Part shown: one piece after another, positions 5,782 through 12,106 of the stretch
Numbering within the stretch: position 1 is the stretch's first letter
Layout: each line of letters opens with the position of its first letter
Source: Methanoregulaceae archaeon
Lineage (GTDB): Archaea > Halobacteriota > Methanomicrobia > Methanomicrobiales > Methanospirillaceae
DNA length: 12,536 bases
Direction: 5' to 3'
NCBI GenBank assembly: GCA_025453715.1
Contig: JALOPT010000029.1
Span: 1-12,536 of the forward strand
Notes under the pieces: model-generated
What the model saw: the letters and a program-made list of their open reading frames with translations, nothing else
The model's database searches: none
Told to the model about the DNA's origin: nothing
Made by a program: the position numbers and the translations under genes

Positions 5782-6786
5782 TTGGGTTATATCCCTTTTG
5801 GAGAGCGATCAACCATTAAAGAGACAACTGAACCGAGATTCGGGGGCATTCTGCCGGATGTTCAATCAACATGCCCTGATGTACGCATTAATCTGACCCG
5901 GGTCGGGGTCAAGAATGTGAAAAAACTCGTAGAAGTCTCACGTCCTGACAAGCGCCCGGTAATTTTCATTTCAAATTTTGATGTCTTCGTCGACCTTCCC
6001 GGAAGCCTCAAGGGAGCAAACCTCTCACGAAATTTTGAAGTGATCGATGAAGTGCTCCAGCAGGCGATCGATGGTGATGTGAAGGAAATCGAGGAGCTTT
6101 GCAGCGTTGTCGCACGAAAGCTGCTTGACCGGCATGAATATGCTGACCGGACCGAGGTCCGGATGCGGAGCCAGTTCATGGTGAAACGGGAGACTCCGAT
6201 CAGCAAGACGAGCTGTCACGAGGTCGTAAAGGTCCATGCGAGGGCTGTCGCCAGGAGGACGTTCCGCAGCCCCATCGTAAGAAAGAGTATCGGGGCAGAA
6301 GTAATGGGGATGACCGCCTGCCCCTGCGCCCAGAATATCATGAAAGAGCGGGCTCAGTATGTCCTCGAGGACCTTGATGTGGATAAGGAGACCATTTCAA
6401 AGTTCTTCGATGAAGTCCCCATGGCCACACACAACCAGAGGGGCAGGGGCTTTCTCTGCATAGAAACCGATGACGATCAGCATGTAAAACTCGAAAAGAT
6501 CATCGATATCCTCAAGGAGTCGATGAGTGCACCGATTTTTGAGCTGCTCAAACGTGGTGATGAAAGCTATGTCGTCCTCTCGGCTCATAAGAACCCGAGA
6601 TTTGTTGAAGACTGTGTCCGGGAAATGGCAAAAAAAGTCCTGGCTGAATTTCATGACCTGGCCGGAGATGCACTCGTTACAATAAAACAGACAAACGAGG
6701 AGAGCATCCACCAGCATGATGCCTACGCGGAACGGCAGGCAACAATTGCCGAACTTTTTGCCGAGTTAAACAGCGAAATCAGATAA
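5782..6786 (+). CDS. mptA: GTP cyclohydrolase MptA (type IV, methanopterin pathway)
   Basis: MptA converts GTP to 7,8-dihydroneopterin 2',3'-cyclic phosphate using Fe(II), the first step to tetrahydromethanopterin. Family features are LPDVQS (24-29), RINLTRVGVKNVKKL (35-49), DLPGSLKGANLSRNFE (71-86), the metal-site motif GMTACPCAQ (176-184) and THNQRG (216-221, His217), and the C-terminal ESIHQHDAYAER (307-318). Length from TTG is 334; family members commonly begin close to the LPDVQS motif, so this would be an N-terminal extension of about 23 residues. There is no ATG or GTG in frame between the upstream stop (5749-5751) and the conserved core. TTG 5782 is the only ordinary start and fits the predicted transcription start, so a leaderless message is likely. 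ATT or CTG near 5848 cannot be ruled out. Confidence 0.93.
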   Translation: MGYIPFGERSTIKETTEPRFGGILPDVQSTCPDVRINLTRVGVKNVKKLVEVSRPDKRPVIFISNFDVFVDLPGSLKGANLSRNFEVIDEVLQQAIDGDVKEIEELCSVVARKLLDRHEYADRTEVRMRSQFMVKRETPISKTSCHEVVKVHARAVARRTFRSPIVRKSIGAEVMGMTACPCAQNIMKERAQYVLEDLDVDKETISKFFDEVPMATHNQRGRGFLCIETDDDQHVKLEKIIDILKESMSAPIFELLKRGDESYVVLSAHKNPRFVEDCVREMAKKVLAEFHDLAGDALVTIKQTNEESIHQHDAYAERQATIAELFAELNSEIR

Positions 6787-6792
6787 ATTCAA

Positions 6793-6805
6793 TTTTTTAT
6801 TTTAT
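6793..6805 (+). terminator. Oligo-T terminator after mptA
   Basis: T6-A-T4 begins 7 nt after the mptA stop codon, without a strong hairpin. This is a typical archaeal intrinsic termination signal. Confidence 0.6.
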
Positions 6806-7106
6806 CCGAAACTCACAGATTTAAATTTTTGCCGTTTTTGCAATCTTTTATGGATAACTATTCCAGTAAAGGGATTACGGATAAATACGGGGGGGTTTGA
6901 AGCCTGAGTCCAGTCGTTTCCGGATAACGACAGCAACAGAAAAGCACCTTGATAAAAAATGCCAGGTCTGCTAATCCTTTCCACCTTCCGCCATATTTGA
7001 AATGTGGTTAAAACGTGACATTCCAGAGCAGTTCAGAACGAAAAAACAAGGATTTTTACTCTTCGTATTCGTGAATCCGGGCACTTTTCAGAGAGTTACA
7101 AAGCAG
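6806..7106. other. Intergenic region between mptA and frhA, no gene seen
   Basis: I see no protein with family features on either strand; a 60-codon minus-strand open frame at 6802-6984 has an unconvincing composition. The region holds three GGATAA words (6852, 6879 and 6922) and a small hairpin, GTCGTT (6913-6918) and AACGAC (6926-6931), with a 7-nt loop. No tRNA-like cloverleaf is evident. The right-hand end leads into the frh promoter. Confidence 0.45.
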
Positions 7107-7152
7107 ATATATAATTTGAAGTTGTAAAATTGTACTGAACGTACTAGGTACG
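7107..7152 (+). promoter_or_regulatory. Likely frhADGB promoter with overlapping dyad
   Basis: ATATATAAT at 7107-7115 is the best TATA box upstream of frhA and predicts a start near 7136, leaving a leader of about 100 nt. A perfect inverted repeat, CGTAC-TAG-GTACG (7140-7152), lies just downstream of that start, and GTAC occurs a third time at 7132-7135. This placement suits a repressor operator. Known H2-dependent control of frh operons makes regulation plausible, but the regulator is not identified. Confidence 0.5.
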
Positions 7153-7160
7153 GTCAAAAG

Positions 7161-7177
7161 ATCTCCTTATAAGAGAT
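7161..7177 (+). promoter_or_regulatory. Inverted repeat with second TATA-like core in the frh leader
   Basis: ATCTC (7161-7165) and GAGAT (7173-7177) flank CTTATAA. This could be a 5-bp hairpin in the frh leader RNA or a second, proximal promoter with a start near 7195. Sequence alone cannot separate these. Confidence 0.3.
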
Positions 7178-7237
7178 TTGTGTGGATTACACCGGTATCG
7201 CGAAATGAACAACTCAGCATAAGATGAGGCGATAATA

Positions 7238-8605
7238 TTGTCGAAAGTTGTAGAGATTTCCCCAACCACAAGACACGAGGGACACTCCAAACTTGTCTTG
7301 AAGGTTAACGACGCAGGTATCATCGAAACGGGTAACTGGTGTTCCATTACCCCGGTGAGGGGAGTTGAGAGACTCGCCGTCGGTAAGACGATGGAACAAG
7401 TCCCCAAGATTGCGTCACGTGTCTGTGGTATTTGTCCAATTGCCCACACACTTGCAGGGATAGAATCAATGGAAGCATCAATCGGGTGTGAAATCCCCCA
7501 GGATGCCTATCTCCTGCGTGTCATCCTTCAGTTGGCAAACAGACTGCACAGCCATGCACTGCATGATATCCTGATCCTGCCCGATTTGTATATTCCGGGC
7601 ACCGATACGAAGATCAACCCGTTCACTCCAGAAGAGCCTGTTCGCAGCGTTGCAAAGCGTATCCAGAGACTCCGTGAGATCGGTCAGACCATTGGTCAGA
7701 TTGCCGGCGGAGAAGCAGTGCACCCGAGCAACCCGCGCATCGGCGGTATGTACAAGGCATGTACCCCGCGGGCAAAGGCCAAGATGTACGACCTTGCCAA
7801 GGAAGGGCTTGTACTTGCACACCAGCAGATGGACTTCATGATTGCGGTCATCCGTAACTTCCATAAGAGGGACTGGGCAGAAGTCGGTGGCAAGAAGATT
7901 GCAATCCCGAAAGACCTCGGTTTCCACAACCAGGGCTACATGGCAACCCACCCGTTCTATGGAAGCACAAGCCTGGACGAGTGCCCGACCTGGGACTATG
8001 ACCGCTTCAAGGAAGTACGGCCATGGGACTGGTACATGGGTGAGATGGAAGTCGATCTCGCAGACCCGAGCTACCCGATCGGGGGGACATCCCCTGTTGG
8101 AACCAAGGTAAACCCACAGATGGAAGCCTGCACAGGGATCCCGATGTATGACGGCCAGCCCGTTGAAGTCGGTCCACGTGCACGTCTCGCTGTATTCAAA
8201 GGATATGACGAGAAGGGAACCCAGGGTCAGAACATTGCCCGTGAAATGGAATACACGGACAGCTTATACGCGATGCTCAATGCACTCGACGAGTACGATC
8301 CATCGGGCCCTGTCCTTGCGGACGAGATCCCCTGTGGTGACGGCTCAATGGGATGGTCAGCGAACGAAGCACCACGTGGCACCGATGTCCACCTTGCGAG
8401 GGTCAAGGACAATAAAGTGCTCTGGTACTCAATGCTCGTGCCGACCACCTGGAACTTCGCGACCTGCAGTGCTGCACTCACCGGTGCACCATGGCAGCTC
8501 GCAGAAATTGTCGTTCGTGGGTATGACCCCTGTGTGTCGTGTGCTACCCACATGATTGTGATCGATGAAGACAACAAGTTAGTAGCCCAGAAACTCATCC
8601 AGTGA
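7238..8605 (+). CDS. frhA: Coenzyme F420-reducing hydrogenase, large subunit (alpha)
   Basis: FrhA holds the Ni-Fe centre that splits H2 in the cytoplasmic FrhABG complex, which reduces coenzyme F420. The precursor is 455 residues. Ni-Fe ligands are Cys63 and Cys66 in RVCGICPIAH and Cys432 and Cys435 in DPCVSCATH; the proton-transfer region RGVE is at 41-44. All four ligands are cysteine codons, so this is the non-selenocysteine form. Seventeen residues follow His438, the normal C-terminal peptide removed after nickel insertion, which agrees with frhD lying next. The start is TTG at 7238: GAGG at 7226-7229 is 8 nt upstream, MSKVVEISPTTRHEGH fits the family, and a stop at 7220-7222 closes the frame above it. 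It is first in the order frhA-frhD-frhG-frhB. Confidence 0.97.
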   Translation: MSKVVEISPTTRHEGHSKLVLKVNDAGIIETGNWCSITPVRGVERLAVGKTMEQVPKIASRVCGICPIAHTLAGIESMEASIGCEIPQDAYLLRVILQLANRLHSHALHDILILPDLYIPGTDTKINPFTPEEPVRSVAKRIQRLREIGQTIGQIAGGEAVHPSNPRIGGMYKACTPRAKAKMYDLAKEGLVLAHQQMDFMIAVIRNFHKRDWAEVGGKKIAIPKDLGFHNQGYMATHPFYGSTSLDECPTWDYDRFKEVRPWDWYMGEMEVDLADPSYPIGGTSPVGTKVNPQMEACTGIPMYDGQPVEVGPRARLAVFKGYDEKGTQGQNIAREMEYTDSLYAMLNALDEYDPSGPVLADEIPCGDGSMGWSANEAPRGTDVHLARVKDNKVLWYSMLVPTTWNFATCSAALTGAPWQLAEIVVRGYDPCVSCATHMIVIDEDNKLVAQKLIQ

Positions 8606-8616
8606 GCGTAAAACAC

Positions 8617-9129
8617 ATGTTGTTCTCCGAGATCGTGATTGCAGGGTGTGGAAACCCCCTGTTTGCGGATGATGGATTCGGACCGGCAGTAATAGAGGAA
8701 ATGCAGAAACTCACACTTCCCGACAATGTAACAATTGTCGATGCAGGCCTTGGCGGCCCTCATTTTGTTTTTACACTCCTTGATCCGGAAGTGACCAAGC
8801 AACTGGTAATCATCGATATTGCCGATTTCGGTGCAAACCCTGGAGAAATTACCAAGTTAAGAGTGGAAGACTTGCCCCCGGGTTCGTATCGTGACGCCCA
8901 TTCGTGGGACCTGACCGAACCGCTCCATCGCCTGAAAGATGATATCAACATCACGGTAATCGGGTGCCAACCCAAACGTGTTTCAAGCCCTGAATTTGAA
9001 ATAGGGCTCTCTGATGAAGTAACAAAGGCGATTCCGAAGACCATTCGGATAGTGTTAGAAACAGTAGGGGTGAATTATGGGACTTCTATCAAGTGTCTTC
9101 AAGAAAAACGATCAGCAGAAACCAGCTGA
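8617..9129 (+). CDS. frhD: Hydrogenase maturation endopeptidase for FrhA
   Basis: This M52-family protease removes the C-terminal peptide of FrhA after nickel insertion. From the ATG it is 170 residues. It shows GCGNPLFADDGFG (10-22), where Asp19 stands at the position of the nickel-sensing Glu16 of HybD, then the VIIDIAD strand (64-70) and His95 in DAHSWDL, the expected other two nickel contacts. A GTG at 8602 in the same frame overlaps the frhA stop in a GTGA arrangement and would add five residues. I prefer ATG 8617 because family members begin just before this first strand, but coupling through the overlap is possible. The last 15 residues or so, after VLETVGVNYG, run into the frhG reading frame and lie beyond the usual fold. 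Confidence 0.9.
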   Translation: MLFSEIVIAGCGNPLFADDGFGPAVIEEMQKLTLPDNVTIVDAGLGGPHFVFTLLDPEVTKQLVIIDIADFGANPGEITKLRVEDLPPGSYRDAHSWDLTEPLHRLKDDINITVIGCQPKRVSSPEFEIGLSDEVTKAIPKTIRIVLETVGVNYGTSIKCLQEKRSAETS

Positions 9130-9931
9130 CGTAGCAAAGGCAGAAATAACTAAAAAGGAGGTTAAGCCTGTGGTAGACAAGATTACAGTGGGCCATGTGC
9201 ACATGAGTGGATGTACTGGCTGTCTTGTGTCCTTAGCAGACAACTACGGTGGACTCTTGACAATTCTGGACAAGTACGCAGACCTCGTATACGGTCTGAC
9301 ACTTGCAGATGTACGTCACATCCCGAAAATGGATGTTGCGCTTGTTGAGGGTTCCGTCTGCATTAATGACAAACTTTCAGTTGAAGAGATTAAACAGACG
9401 AGAGAAAAGGCAGCGATTGTGGTAGCCGTTGGCGGATGCGCCAGCTATGGCAACATCACAAGATTCTGCCGCGGCGGTCAGCAGAACCAGCCGCAGCATG
9501 AAGCTTTCCTGCCAATCGGGGACCTCATCAAGGTCGATGTATATATCCCCGGATGCGCTCCGACTCCCCAGTTGATCAGGAATGTATGTATTATGGCATA
9601 CCTGCTCCTGAAGGGCTCACCGGAACAGAAAGCACTTGCAACCAATTACCTGAAACCGCTTATGATGGCGGCCCAGAAGGGAACGAGCGCGTGCTTCTGC
9701 GACCTGATGACCGAAGTGATCGACCAGGGTCTCTGCATGGGATGCGGTAGCTGCGCAGCAGCCTGCCCGGTCCGTGCAATTACCCATGAGTACGGGAAGC
9801 CCCAGGGGACCAGAGACCTCTGCATCAAGTGTGGCGCATGCTACAACCAGTGCCCGAGAAGCTGGTTCAGCTTCGATGTGGTACCTGAATACGAAAGTAT
9901 CATGGAACTCATTGATACGGTGATGAAGTGA
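9077..9931 (+). CDS. frhG: Coenzyme F420-reducing hydrogenase, small subunit (gamma)
   Basis: FrhG relays electrons from FrhA to FrhB through three [4Fe-4S] clusters. From ATG 9077 it has 284 residues. The proximal cluster site is SGCTGC (Cys46, Cys49), Cys121 in GGCASYG and Cys160 in PGCAP. Two ferredoxin motifs follow: CMGCGSCAAAC (220-230) and CIKCGACYNQC (249-259). Two starts compete. ATG 9077 has GGTGA 3 nt upstream, overlaps frhD by 53 nt and adds a Lys/Ala/Glu-rich leader of 31 residues. GTG 9170 has an excellent site, AGGAGGT at 9156-9162, 7 nt upstream, and yields VDKITVGHVHMSG directly, 253 residues. I keep the longer form because the leader is open and lysine-rich throughout. The domain assignment does not depend on the choice. 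Confidence 0.94.
   Translation: MGLLSSVFKKNDQQKPADVAKAEITKKEVKPVVDKITVGHVHMSGCTGCLVSLADNYGGLLTILDKYADLVYGLTLADVRHIPKMDVALVEGSVCINDKLSVEEIKQTREKAAIVVAVGGCASYGNITRFCRGGQQNQPQHEAFLPIGDLIKVDVYIPGCAPTPQLIRNVCIMAYLLLKGSPEQKALATNYLKPLMMAAQKGTSACFCDLMTEVIDQGLCMGCGSCAAACPVRAITHEYGKPQGTRDLCIKCGACYNQCPRSWFSFDVVPEYESIMELIDTVMK
9156..9172 (+). promoter_or_regulatory. Strong internal Shine-Dalgarno before an alternative frhG start
   Basis: AGGAGGT (9156-9162) is followed after 7 nt by GTG (9170-9172) in the frhG frame. It is the best match to the archaeal anti-Shine-Dalgarno that I noticed in the window. It either marks the true frhG start or produces a second, shorter FrhG. Confidence 0.5.
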
Positions 9932-9941
9932 GGTGACAAAA

Positions 9942-10811
9942 ATGGGAGCAGAACTCGGTAAATACAAATCATGCGTTTCAGCACGAAGCACCGACAAGGC
10001 AATCCTCGCGGGAGCACAGGACGGGGGTATCGTTACCACCCTGTTCGCGTATGCACTCGAAGAGGGCATCATTGACGGGGCAATCGTAGCCGGACCTGGC
10101 GACATGCCATGGAAACCACGCCCAATGATTGCGACCACCTACGAAGAGTTGATGGCAGCTCGTGGTACGAAATACAACATCAGCCCGAATGTCTCATTCA
10201 TCAAGGAAGCAACCCGCAGCTACGGTCTCGACAAGGTCGGTATCGTAGGAACACCATGCCAGATGCAGGCAGTCCGTAAAGGCCAGTTGTACCCAATCGG
10301 CCTCCGTGACGTCAGTGACAAGATTGCACTGGCCGTCGGTATCTTCTGCATGGAGAACTTCCCATACCAGAGCATCGTGCAGCTGGCCGAAGACCATGCA
10401 GCAATGAAGCTCGAGTCCGTCAAGAAGATGGAAATCGGGAAGGGCAAGTTCACCTTCATGAGCGAGCGTGGCGCAGTCGTTCCACTGCCACTCAAGGTTA
10501 CCCACAAGTACGAACAGCCAGGATGCCACGTGTGTCTTGACTACGTAGCAAATCTCGCTGATGTGTCCTGCGGTTCCGTGGGCAGCCCCGATGGCTGGAG
10601 CACGGTCTTTGTAAGGTCAAAGAAGGGAGATGATATCTGGGCGAAGTCAGTCGCAGCCGGATGCTTCGAGACGAAGGCAATCGACTCGGTTAAACCAGGT
10701 CTTGAACTTGTCACAAAACTGGCAAACGAAAAGATCGGCAAGAACCAGAAGACCGTCGAAGAGAGAAAGACATTCGGTGTCGGCAAGGGACTCCGGATAC
10801 CCTATATCTAA
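9942..10811 (+). CDS. frhB: Coenzyme F420-reducing hydrogenase, F420-binding subunit (beta)
   Basis: FrhB carries FAD, one [4Fe-4S] cluster and the F420 site, and passes electrons from FrhG to F420. It has 289 residues, the normal length. Family marks are AQDGGIVTTLFAYALEEG (25-42), RGTKYNISPN (74-83), GTPCQMQAVRK (103-113), FCMENFPY (135-142) and the cysteine motif PGCHVCLDYVANLADVSCG (193-211), with Cys195, Cys198 and Cys210 likely cluster ligands. I chose ATG 9942, 5 nt after AGGTGA (9931-9936), over a GTG at 9933 that lies inside that site. It follows the frhG stop by 10 nt and is the last gene of the operon. Related FrhB-like domains occur in F420-dependent sulfite reductase and glutamate synthase, but the context makes the hydrogenase subunit certain. 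Confidence 0.97.
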   Translation: MGAELGKYKSCVSARSTDKAILAGAQDGGIVTTLFAYALEEGIIDGAIVAGPGDMPWKPRPMIATTYEELMAARGTKYNISPNVSFIKEATRSYGLDKVGIVGTPCQMQAVRKGQLYPIGLRDVSDKIALAVGIFCMENFPYQSIVQLAEDHAAMKLESVKKMEIGKGKFTFMSERGAVVPLPLKVTHKYEQPGCHVCLDYVANLADVSCGSVGSPDGWSTVFVRSKKGDDIWAKSVAAGCFETKAIDSVKPGLELVTKLANEKIGKNQKTVEERKTFGVGKGLRIPYI

Positions 10812-10814
10812 AAA

Positions 10815-10825
10815 TTTTTCTTTTC
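10815..10825 (+). terminator. Oligo-T terminator of the frh operon
   Basis: T5-C-T4-C begins 4 nt after the frhB stop codon. No stable hairpin precedes it, as is usual for archaeal terminators. Confidence 0.65.
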
Positions 10826-11299
10826 TGAACGAAATTCGGGTTATTCAACTTCCGTTTCGTTTCAGGAATTATTTTTCCTTACGCGTTTGAGTCCGGTTGT
10901 TTTTACAGTGCGCGACAAGATCGGCTGACACCCGGTCAATATAGTACAAGGAAATCCCTGTTTAGGCTGGATTGCATGGCCACCTGTTTAAACGGCCTAT
11001 AAAACCCGGCCTTTTCACCAGGTATTATTTTGAGTACCCCTTCGTTTTCAATAAAAAATGGTTGTGACCAGAATTACTACTGGATTTATCTTCATCACAG
11101 CAGTTTTCCAGGACAGGAAATGATAAATGACTCCTGATTTGCTGACTTGTGGCAGGATAGCCAGCCTTGGAAATCCAGCTACGTCATTGCCTGGAATCTT
11201 ACCGGCCCTTTCTTCCTCACCGAAAAAATCTGTAAAAGCAAAAAATATGCAGGGGTCACCAATAAAAGAAAGGACAAAATTTAAGAGGAATTGAAGGGG
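10826..11299. other. Intergenic region, no recognised gene
   Basis: Nothing in this stretch resembles a known protein or RNA. The only small open frame worth naming is ATG 11127 to TGA 11292-11294, 55 codons, with AGGA 8 nt upstream and a lysine-rich C-terminal half; it is unsupported by any family and may be chance. GTTTAAAC, an 8-bp palindrome, lies near 10985-10992, and CCTATAAAAC about ten bases further could be a TATA box pointing rightwards. The region may be decayed coding sequence or untranslated spacer. Confidence 0.4.
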
Positions 11300-11321
11300 A
11301 GGATGAGTCCCTGAGCATCCT
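11300..11321 (-). terminator. Possible hairpin terminator of the lipoprotein gene
   Basis: AGGATG (11300-11305) and CATCCT (11316-11321) form a 6-bp stem with a 10-nt loop, 12 nt beyond the stop of the minus-strand gene. Only short T runs follow, so this is tentative. Confidence 0.35.
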
Positions 11322-11332
11322 GCACGGTTAAC

Positions 11333-11884
11333 TCAAAGGTTCCGGAGAGATGCTTCGGCACCGGATATTGCGGCGTTCCGGAGGAGATTTTCATTATATA
11401 CAGTCATATTGTCAGGGGACTGTGCAGAGCTCCCTATGATCAGGTCTGAACTATGGAAAACGACTGATGCCATTCCCATGTCAGGTTCGTAGCTATATTT
11501 CCCTGAATACCCTGATACGGTCACAGGGGTCCCGTTAATTTCTGCATAGAACCCGGCCGCTGCAGTACTGTTCACAAATTTATCAACAATTATTGCAAGG
11601 TATGCAACGTCCCCTTCATAGGTTGAGTTTGTTTCAGGTTGATACAAGCCTGTTGCCAGATAATCCTCGTCCTGGAACATGGGCGGTTCATGATCAGATT
11701 TTAATGCAAGGGTAAACCCGGGAACTGACACCGGAACAACAAGTTCTGGTGCCTTTGACAGCCCACCGGAGACTGTCGGGGTGGCAGTTTTCGACTGCCC
11801 GGGAGTCCCGGTGCAGCCTGCAAGGAGAACTGCAATACAGATTATTCCAATAATGACTAATGATAATGCTGACTTCTTCCACAT
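11333..11884 (-). CDS. Predicted secreted lipoprotein of unknown function
   Basis: The 183-residue product begins with a positively charged WKK, a hydrophobic segment at 8-20 and a lipobox LAGC with Cys24, so it is probably exported and lipid-anchored to the outer face of the membrane. A Thr/Ser/Gly/Pro linker (25-45) leads to a domain of about 135 residues that looks rich in beta strands. Four possible archaeal N-glycosylation sequons (Asn86, Asn105, Asn117, Asn159) agree with a cell-surface location. I do not recognise the domain. The start at 11884 is preferred because GAGG lies 8 nt upstream; the ATG at 11905 in the same frame has no such site and would put charged residues before the signal. 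The gene is alone, between a gene-free region and the EF-2 gene. Confidence 0.75.
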   Translation of the reverse strand: MWKKSALSLVIIGIICIAVLLAGCTGTPGQSKTATPTVSGGLSKAPELVVPVSVPGFTLALKSDHEPPMFQDEDYLATGLYQPETNSTYEGDVAYLAIIVDKFVNSTAAAGFYAEINGTPVTVSGYSGKYSYEPDMGMASVVFHSSDLIIGSSAQSPDNMTVYNENLLRNAAISGAEASLRNL

Positions 11885-11942
11885 TTTATAATCCTCTTCA
11901 TTCATCAGTTATTTTTTCTTAAAGATTCAGAATTAACGTCTC

Positions 11943-11970
11943 TTGGCAAAACTATAAAAAATTTTGCCAA
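11943..11970 (-). promoter_or_regulatory. Perfect inverted repeat around a TATA-like core, upstream of the lipoprotein gene
   Basis: TTGGCAAAA (11943-11951) and TTTTGCCAA (11962-11970) are exact inverted copies separated by 10 bp that read TTTTTTATAG on the minus strand. A TATA box there predicts a start near 11930 and a leader of about 46 nt for the lipoprotein gene. A regulator bound to the two arms would cover the TATA box. The alternative is a hairpin with a T6 run acting as a terminator for the upstream EF-2 gene. Confidence 0.5.
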
Positions 11971-11972
11971 TT

Positions 11973-12015
11973 CCCGCATAACGGGTTGTCCTGACCCTCT
12001 ATTTTCAATATAGAG
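11973..12015 (-). terminator. Two small hairpins downstream of the EF-2 gene
   Basis: CTCTAT/ATAGAG (11997-12002 and 12010-12015) and CCCG/CGGG (11973-11976 and 11982-11985) are short stems in series. On the minus strand the second is followed within 15 nt by T6, so the pair may form part of the EF-2 gene terminator. A weaker T5 also lies at 12087-12091, closer to the stop. Confidence 0.35.
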
Positions 12016-12106
12016 ATACAAAAATCATGTGTTGACAGACCTGCAACCACAAACAGGGTAATCTGGGAAAACCCATGGGTCAGAAGAAAAAGATCGGGAG
12101 ATTTCC

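Noticed and set aside
6852..6927. Three GGATAA words as a regulatory repeat
   Set aside because: Spacing is irregular (27 and 43 bp), flanks differ, and they are more than 180 bp from the likely frh TATA box; chance is a sufficient explanation.
6802..6984. 60-codon minus-strand open frame downstream of mptA
   Set aside because: Composition and lack of any motif suggest chance, and it crosses the mptA terminator.
8548..8562. Possible selenocysteine codon in the FrhA C-terminal Ni-binding motif
   Set aside because: The motif reads GAC CCC TGT GTG TCG TGT with ordinary cysteine codons and no in-frame TGA.
8227..8802. 191-codon minus-strand open frame across the frhA/frhD junction
   Set aside because: It lies opposite two well-supported genes and its product has no recognisable domain.
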